In this document: positions 1-3,661 of the stretch, piece after piece | Position numbering within the stretch: position 1 is the first letter of the stretch | How the letters are laid out: every line of letters begins with the position of its first letter | DNA from: DASRDE01 sp035652755 | GTDB lineage: Bacteria; Vulcanimicrobiota; Vulcanimicrobiia; Vulcanimicrobiales; Vulcanimicrobiaceae | DNA: 5,455 nucleotides | Reading direction: 5' to 3' | NCBI GenBank assembly: GCA_035652755.1 | Contig: DASRDE010000352.1 | Coordinates: forward strand, 1-5,455 | Made by a program: the position numbers and the translations under genes | The notes under the pieces: model-generated | What the model was told of the DNA's origin: nothing | The model's database searches: none | The model's input: only the letters and a program-made list of their open reading frames with translations

Positions 1-1607
1 GAGAGCTCGTTCTGCGAGATGAAGAACGTCTTATCCATCGAGACGTCGAAGTCGTCGTAGTCGTCATAGCCGACCCAATCGACGACGTCGTCGCCCGGGA
101 AGTACTGCGACGGTCCGCCGTGCGCGTTCGCGGTACACCACAGCCAGATGACGTTCGTGGCGCCGGCCTTTACGAAGAGATCGTGCACGTGACGCCAAGC
201 GGCGATGTATTCCGCCGGAGAAAAATACCCGTTGGGCAGATCGGTATTCGGATCGTAGCACTGCAGGCGCGGCGAATCGTTGGTGTCGTCCAGATTCGGT
301 TCCCAGAACCAGCGAACCATGATCGGGTGGCCGAAGCTCTTTAGCGCGGCGGCCTTTGCGTTGATGATCGCGTCGTCTGCGCTGGCAATAACATTCGCGT
401 CGGTGTCGCCGCAGTTCCAGGCTTCGATCGGAAGCCGCCCGCGGGCGAGATCGTCCGCTTCCAGTTTCCCGGGGAAGTTTTCTTTGAAGCCGTAGAAATG
501 CAAATCGTACGCGAGCGTGCGGCCCACGGACTTTTCGAACGCGAGCGTCCCCGCTGCGGTTTGCCCGGTTCCGTTGGGGTTGATGTATTCGCCCAGATAC
601 GTCGTGCCGGTTGCGGGCACGAGCGGCCCGCTCGCCAACACGCCGGTAAAGACCGGCGGCTGCGGCAGAACGCTTTGCAGGCTGTCGTAGAGATCGCTCC
701 AGCCGTTTGCGTCTATGCCGGCGAGGTTCGCGTTCTGGGCTTGAATCTGCCCGCGCAGCTGCGTGAGGTTCGATTTTAGATACGAAGGCGACTTACCGTA
801 GTAACTGTTGCGGTCGTACCGGCCGGCATTGGCCTCGACCCAGAACGGCTTGACGAGCTGCGGCAGGGCGGGCGTAATATTCTGGAATTGGATCTGCGCG
901 GTATTGCCCCCGTCGAGCACATCCACTCCGGTCACGCCGCCGGCGGACTGCAACTGCTGCAGCATGCTGCTTCCGTTCGTCCCTTGATTCGTCGCAAAAT
1001 CCGTGTGCGTCAGGAACCACGTCTGCGCAAAAGCCGCGGCTTGCGGCGCGTTCAGCAGCGTTTGCACCAGCGTGAAGTACTGCTGGATGAGCGCTTTGCG
1101 TCCCGAGCCGTTCCATTGCGGCGAGAGCTCGGGGTCGACCGCGTAATAGATGCCGGCCAGCTGCGGATACATCCCGGCGATTTTCGCCAAATTCGGAACG
1201 TCGGCGGGCAGCGTCGTGGGCGTCGACAGCCACGTTACGTCGCCGCTGACCATGTACACGTTGGCAACGGCCGTCATCGCCTGCAGGTTTTTCACGGTCG
1301 TGGGATTGCCGGCGAGCAAGCTGCTGATGTCGTCGCCGCCGACCGGCACGAAGATTGTGCTGATGCCGTATTTCTTGGCATAATTTGCGATCAAGATGCC
1401 GTTGTCGCACACCAGCGAGTGTTCGAAGACGGCGCGCACGCCGTCCAGGCCGTAGGAAGCCGCAGCCGCGCGCGTTGCAGCCCGTGCGGCCGTGCGTTCG
1501 GCCTGGGGCGTCACATGCGGCGCCGCTGCGCCCGAACAGCCGGCCAACGCGTACGCAAGCGCCAATGCGGCGCAGCACGAGAACCCGCCGATGTAAGACA
1601 CCTTCAT
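1..1607 (-). CDS. Secreted two-domain lipoprotein with C-terminal GH26-like glycoside hydrolase domain (3' end beyond window)
   Basis: The reading frame is open from ATG 1607 to the left edge, giving 535 codons with no stop. The ATG at 1607 has AGGA five bases upstream; an in-frame ATG at 1613 abuts that AGG and has no usable ribosome site. Residues 1-24 form a lipoprotein signal peptide ending in the lipobox LAGC (Cys24), so the protein should be exported and lipid-anchored. Residues about 33-265 alternate strand-like and helical segments (IFVPV, YYAVDPEL with D158/E160, FWVEANAG with E258) and suggest a TIM-barrel-like domain I cannot assign. From about residue 325 (GEYINP) the pattern matches GH26, the family of beta-mannanases and related endo-glycanases: IMVRWFWEPN with E436 as likely acid/base, a WRHVHDLF helix, GATNVIWLW (W488, W490), and FPGDDVVDWVGYDDY around 503-516. 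The nucleophile Glu should lie further on, outside the window. GH26-like membership is likely; the substrate is unknown. No clear promoter is visible; a small leader hairpin lies at 1635-1646. Confidence 0.85.
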   Translation of the reverse strand, partial: MKVSYIGGFSCCAALALAYALAGCSGAAAPHVTPQAERTAARAATRAAAASYGLDGVRAVFEHSLVCDNGILIANYAKKYGISTIFVPVGGDDISSLLAGNPTTVKNLQAMTAVANVYMVSGDVTWLSTPTTLPADVPNLAKIAGMYPQLAGIYYAVDPELSPQWNGSGRKALIQQYFTLVQTLLNAPQAAAFAQTWFLTHTDFATNQGTNGSSMLQQLQSAGGVTGVDVLDGGNTAQIQFQNITPALPQLVKPFWVEANAGRYDRNSYYGKSPSYLKSNLTQLRGQIQAQNANLAGIDANGWSDLYDSLQSVLPQPPVFTGVLASGPLVPATGTTYLGEYINPNGTGQTAAGTLAFEKSVGRTLAYDLHFYGFKENFPGKLEADDLARGRLPIEAWNCGDTDANVIASADDAIINAKAAALKSFGHPIMVRWFWEPNLDDTNDSPRLQCYDPNTDLPNGYFSPAEYIAAWRHVHDLFVKAGATNVIWLWCTANAHGGPSQYFPGDDVVDWVGYDDYDDFDVSMDKTFFISQNEL

Positions 1608-1634
1608 CTTCATCCTAGTAGCGTACACGGAACC

Positions 1635-1646
1635 GCGCCGAAGCGC
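1635..1646 (-). other. Small UUCG-tetraloop hairpin in the leader of the GH26 gene
   Basis: Read on the minus strand, GCGC-TTCG-GCGC forms a 4-bp stem closed by a C(UUCG)G tetraloop, a known very stable RNA loop. Outer arms CACGG/CCGTG (1646-1650 and 1626-1630) can extend it across an asymmetric internal loop. It lies about 28 bases upstream of the chosen start. It may simply be chance in GC-rich DNA; no attenuator partner or U-tract is seen. Confidence 0.35.
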
Positions 1647-1670
1647 CGTGGTAAATTCGGACTAGCCGCC

Positions 1671-1697
1671 CTTCGACTGCGTTGCACCGCACGCCAG
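1671..1697. repeat. Truncated copy of the dispersed hairpin repeat
   Basis: This begins with the left arm CTTCGACTGCG shared with the two longer copies downstream. It is followed by a core that can fold (CTGCGT 1677-1682 with ACGCCAG 1691-1697, one bulged base, 8-base loop). It lacks the right arm CCGCTCAGGATGACAC and runs directly into the left arm of the next copy, so it looks like a decayed or recombined copy. Confidence 0.5.
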
Positions 1698-1775
1698 TCC
1701 TTCGACTGCGCTATGGCACGCTGCGCGTGCCGTAGGCTCCGCTCAGGATGACACAATCGCTCAGGCCGACACGGA
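1697..1775. repeat. Dispersed intergenic hairpin repeat, copy 1
   Basis: The left arm GTCCTTCGACTGCG (1697-1710) is followed by a hairpin core at 1711-1735: CTATGGCACG pairs with CGTGCCGTAG (one T-G pair) around the loop CTGCG. The right arm CCGCTCAGGATGACAC continues into an 18-bp unit (1740-1757), repeated imperfectly at 1758-1775. From memory, arms of this kind (CTTCGACT.. / ..GCTCAGGATGAC) occur as dispersed intergenic repeats in several GC-rich environmental bacteria. No transposase or coding capacity is present. Confidence 0.75.
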
Positions 1776-1789
1776 CTTTCCGCATGCCC

Positions 1790-1888
1790 GTCCTTCTACT
1801 GCGTAGGCCGCGCGCGTACCGCGCGGCGTACCTCCGCTCAGGATGACACAATCGCTCAGGCCGACACAATCGCTCAGCACGACACATA
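1790..1888. repeat. Dispersed intergenic hairpin repeat, copy 2, ending in an 18-bp tandem array
   Basis: The left arm GTCCTTCTACTGCG (1790-1803) differs by one base from copy 1. The hairpin core at 1803-1831 pairs GTA/TAC and GCCGCGCG/CGCGCGGC around the loop CGTAC with one G-G mismatch. The right arm leads into three consecutive 18-bp units at 1835-1852, 1853-1870 and 1871-1888. The array stops directly against the sigH terminator. The core sequence is unlike copy 1 but its fold is the same. Confidence 0.75.
1835..1888. repeat. Three tandem 18-bp units
   Basis: The units read CGCTCAGGATGACACAAT, CGCTCAGGCCGACACAAT and CGCTCAGCACGACACATA. The first two differ at two positions; the third is more diverged. 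Two similar units occur at 1740-1775 in repeat copy 1. There are no spacers between units, so this is a simple tandem duplication of the right-arm sequence. Confidence 0.8.
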
Positions 1889-1912
1889 AAAAGGGCGCCG
1901 ACGGCGCCCTTT
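1887..1912 (-). terminator. Rho-independent terminator of sigH
   Basis: A perfect 10-bp stem, AAAGGGCGCC / GGCGCCCTTT (1890-1899 and 1903-1912), closes on a 3-base loop. On the minus strand it is followed by a run of T residues (complement of the A-run at 1888-1892). It starts 6 bases after the sigH stop codon, so it should end the sigH transcript before the repeats and the GH26 gene. Read on the plus strand the T-run is only three bases, so it is mainly a minus-strand terminator. Confidence 0.9.
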
Positions 1913-1918
1913 GAGTTC

Positions 1919-2566
1919 TTACGGAAGCTCGATCTCCGAGAGGTTCTTTTCGATCTTGCGCTTGACGCGCTGCAAAGCGTTGTCGATCGACTTGACGTGG
2001 CGGCCGAGATCGCGCGCCATCTCCTGGTAGCTCTTGCCCTCGAGGTACGACAGGAGCACCTGCGACTCGAGCTCGGAGAGGTTCTCTTGAATCCGCTCCT
2101 TGATGTCCTGCGAGACTTCCTGGTTGATGACCAGTTCTTCGGGATCCGACGTTTTTTGCGAGGCCATGACGTCGAGCAGCGTGCGCTCGCTGTCCTCGTC
2201 GTAAATCGGCTTGTTCAGCGAAATATACTGATTGAGCGGAATATGCTTCTGCCGCGTCGCCGTCTTAATCGCCGTGATAATCTGGCGCGTGATGCAGAGT
2301 TCGGCGAACGCGCGAAAACTCGAAAGTTTATCCGCCTTGAAGTCGCGGACGGCCTTGTACAGGCCGATCATGCCTTCTTGGATGATGTCTTCGCGGTCGG
2401 CGCCGATAAGAAAATAGCTCTTCGCTTTAATCCGAACGAAGTTTTTGTACTTGTTGAGCAGGAACTCCATCGCGAGGTTGTCGCCGGACTTCGCGGTAGC
2501 TACCAAATCCTCGTCTGCCCGCTCGTGGTACTCAAGTCCATCCGTAAGGGGATGGGTCATTGCCAT
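1919..2566 (-). CDS. sigH: RNA polymerase sigma factor SigH (Spo0H family)
   Basis: A 215-residue sigma-70-family protein, close in length to Bacillus subtilis SigH (218) and strongly similar to it as I remember that sequence. Region 2 spans about 21-112: SYFLIGADREDIIQEGMIGL (50-69) is the core-polymerase-binding segment, and ITRQIITAIKTATRQKHIPL (92-111) is the -10 recognition helix region. A linker with RTLLDVM (128-134) leads to region 4 at about 163-209, whose helix-turn-helix KSYQEMARDLGRHVKSIDNA (178-197) should read the -35 element. The protein redirects RNA polymerase to an alternative promoter set; in Bacillus this serves the transition to stationary phase, competence and early sporulation, but its role here is unknown. 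ATG 2566 is chosen because AAAGGCG stands 6 bases upstream; an ATG two codons later is the alternative. A GTG at 2632 lies only about 3 bases from the predicted transcript start and is unlikely. The gene appears monocistronic, with its own promoter (2642-2670) and terminator (1887-1912). Confidence 0.96.
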   Translation of the reverse strand: MAMTHPLTDGLEYHERADEDLVATAKSGDNLAMEFLLNKYKNFVRIKAKSYFLIGADREDIIQEGMIGLYKAVRDFKADKLSSFRAFAELCITRQIITAIKTATRQKHIPLNQYISLNKPIYDEDSERTLLDVMASQKTSDPEELVINQEVSQDIKERIQENLSELESQVLLSYLEGKSYQEMARDLGRHVKSIDNALQRVKRKIEKNLSEIELP

Positions 2567-2606
2567 AGCTCGCCTTTTTGCCTCTGGGACCAACGTGCGA
2601 AAATCG

Positions 2607-2620
2607 CGGGCCGGGGCCCG
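2607..2620 (-). other. GC-rich inverted repeat in the sigH 5' leader
   Basis: CGGGCC and GGCCCG are separated by two bases. In RNA this would fold as a 5-bp stem (CGGGC/GCCCG) with a 4-base loop, midway between the predicted transcript start near 2635 and the start codon at 2566. It could be incidental in GC-rich DNA. Confidence 0.35.
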
Positions 2621-2641
2621 TCGAGCGCGCACATCCCGACG

Positions 2642-2670
2642 ATTATAGGAGGGTCCTCCTGGGCCGTCAA
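2642..2670 (-). promoter_or_regulatory. Housekeeping-type promoter of sigH
   Basis: On the minus strand TTGACG (2670-2665) and a perfect TATAAT (2647-2642) are separated by exactly 17 bases, an almost consensus promoter for the primary sigma factor. The predicted start of transcription is near 2635, giving a leader of about 70 bases before the sigH ATG. The spacer carries a 14-bp inverted repeat, AGGAGG-GT-CCTCCT (2647-2660), that touches the first base of the -10 element and could be an operator. Confidence 0.85.
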
Positions 2671-2681
2671 GGACAAGTCAG

Positions 2682-2728
2682 GCAGCGGGGTTCCTGTGTA
2701 AGGCGGCTTACCTAAAGGCCGCCGCTGC
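2682..2728. other. Nested inverted repeats between sigH and the divergent lipoprotein gene
   Basis: Outer arms GCAGCGG (2682-2688) and CCGCTGC (2722-2728) enclose an inner hairpin GTAAG-GCGG-CTTAC (2698-2711). An alternative pairing, GGCGGC (2702-2707) with GCCGCC (2718-2723), is mutually exclusive with the inner hairpin. It lies upstream of the sigH -35 and upstream of the plus-strand promoter, so it is not obviously inside either transcript. No known riboswitch or RNA family was recognised. Confidence 0.35.
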
Positions 2729-2801
2729 TGTTCGAAAGCCGGCACAACGGGCCGCCGCGAGCGCCCGGCCGCTCTGTGCTCCGTGAAGGGCGAGCGACCG
2801 T

Positions 2802-2829
2802 TTGTATGCTCCCAGCAGAGTGATACGAT
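2802..2829 (+). promoter_or_regulatory. Probable promoter of the small lipoprotein gene
   Basis: TTGTAT (2802-2807) and TACGAT (2824-2829) are separated by 16 bases and resemble a moderate primary-sigma promoter. Transcription would begin near 2836, about 25 bases before the ATG at 2861, leaving room for the GGAGG ribosome site at 2850-2854. Each hexamer departs from consensus, so this is weaker than the sigH promoter. Confidence 0.45.
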
Positions 2830-2860
2830 AAGAGTCCGAGAGTTCGGATGGAGGCGCTCC

Positions 2861-3652
2861 ATGCGGAAATTTTCGCTACTCGCCTACGGCATTTCGCTGT
2901 TGATGCTGACAGCCTGCGGCGGCTCGCTCGCTCGGGTTCCGCTGCAGCAGACAATCGCATTGCACCGTGACGTTGGGCCCGCGGGCCCGCCGCTCTCAAT
3001 AGGCTCTTTCAACCTCGCTCGCGGCGGACTCGAAAGCTTGCAATACGGCTCTCTCTCGATGGAAAAGGGCCTGCGCCACGCCATCTTGGTAACTTTCCCC
3101 GGCACGGCGTTCCGGTTCGCACCGGCGCTCACGCCGGCGTTCCTGCAATCGATCAAGACGCTCATCATTGGCGTTGCAGCGGGCAGCACCACGCCCATAA
3201 CGCCGCTCAGCTCGCAGGAACAGGCGAACCTCGTGAACTTCGTCAAGGGCGGCGGTACGGCCGTCCTTCTTGCGGACAACGATCTCCAGTTCCAAGCTGC
3301 CAGCGACAGCATTCTCAATCCGTTCGGTTTGAGCTCGACAGGCGTCGTACAGGGGACGGCAACGGCAACGTTTTTGAATCTTGCCACGGACCCGATTCGA
3401 AAAGGCATTGCCGGGACCGCCAAACAGATCGATACTTCTTGGCCTGCATGGTTCTCAAGCATCGGAACGAGTACCGAAGTCGCCCAGCTCGCCGCGAACG
3501 GCATGCCGGCAGCATCCTATTTCGCGGCCGGGGCGCTCGGTTCGGGGAGCGGGGCGGTCGTATTTTTCTCCGACTCGAGCATCATGGTCGACGGCCTTCG
3601 CACGAGCAACGACCGCATCGCGCTCTTGAATGCGCTCGCCCTAAGCAAATGA
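2861..3652 (+). CDS. Lipoprotein with a probable GATase1-like (GldG/IFT52, DUF4350-type) fold
   Basis: A 263-residue protein. ATG 2861 is preferred to an in-frame ATG at 2783 because GGAGG (2850-2854) lies 6 bases upstream and the protein then begins with a signal peptide: RK at 2-3, a hydrophobic stretch, and lipobox LTAC with Cys19. The mature protein is thus predicted to be membrane-anchored outside the cytoplasm. After a G/P/L-rich linker to about residue 65, the core shows TLIIG (100-104), SSQEQANLVNFVKGGGTAVL (117-136), LADND (137-141), NPFGL (153-157), and a C-terminal GSGAVVFFSDSSIM (229-242) then DRIALLNAL (251-259). This order recalls class I glutamine-amidotransferase-like domains of the GldG/IFT52 and DUF4350 kind, which bind or sense rather than catalyse. 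No cysteine remains after Cys19, so amidotransferase catalysis is excluded. It is divergent from sigH and convergent with the STAND gene. The fold is inference and the function unknown. Confidence 0.88.
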   Translation: MRKFSLLAYGISLLMLTACGGSLARVPLQQTIALHRDVGPAGPPLSIGSFNLARGGLESLQYGSLSMEKGLRHAILVTFPGTAFRFAPALTPAFLQSIKTLIIGVAAGSTTPITPLSSQEQANLVNFVKGGGTAVLLADNDLQFQAASDSILNPFGLSSTGVVQGTATATFLNLATDPIRKGIAGTAKQIDTSWPAWFSSIGTSTEVAQLAANGMPAASYFAAGALGSGSGAVVFFSDSSIMVDGLRTSNDRIALLNALALSK

Positions 3653-3661
3653 CGTAAGACC

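Noticed and set aside
793..1578. Open minus-strand frame of 261 codons
   Set aside because: It overlaps the GH26 lipoprotein in another frame and is rich in Arg and low-complexity composition with no recognisable motif. The frame starting at 1607 has a signal peptide and GH26-like motifs.
888..1751. Plus-strand open frame of 287 codons
   Set aside because: It is antisense to the GH26 gene and runs into the repeat region. Its composition is typical of a GC-rich shadow frame and it has no convincing ribosome site.
1740..1888. Possible CRISPR array from regularly spaced CGCTCAG units
   Set aside because: The units are contiguous 18-bp tandem copies without unique spacers and belong to the right arm of the hairpin repeat.
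1919..2632. Longer sigH starting at GTG 2632
   Set aside because: The GTG lies about 3 bases from the predicted transcript start, the added residues are Arg/Ala-rich and unlike SigH N-termini, and the ATG at 2566 has a ribosome site.
1997..2701. Plus-strand open frame of 234 codons over sigH
   Set aside because: It is the complement of a strongly conserved sigma factor gene and crosses the sigH promoter, so it is a shadow.
2725..2745. TTCGAAA stretch resembling a tRNA T-loop
   Set aside because: The flanking bases do not pair into a T-arm and no anticodon arm or acceptor stem can be found nearby.
2783..3652. Longer lipoprotein starting at ATG 2783
   Set aside because: It would place 26 residues ahead of the lipoprotein signal peptide and would start upstream of the predicted promoter. 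ATG 2861 has a well-spaced GGAGG.
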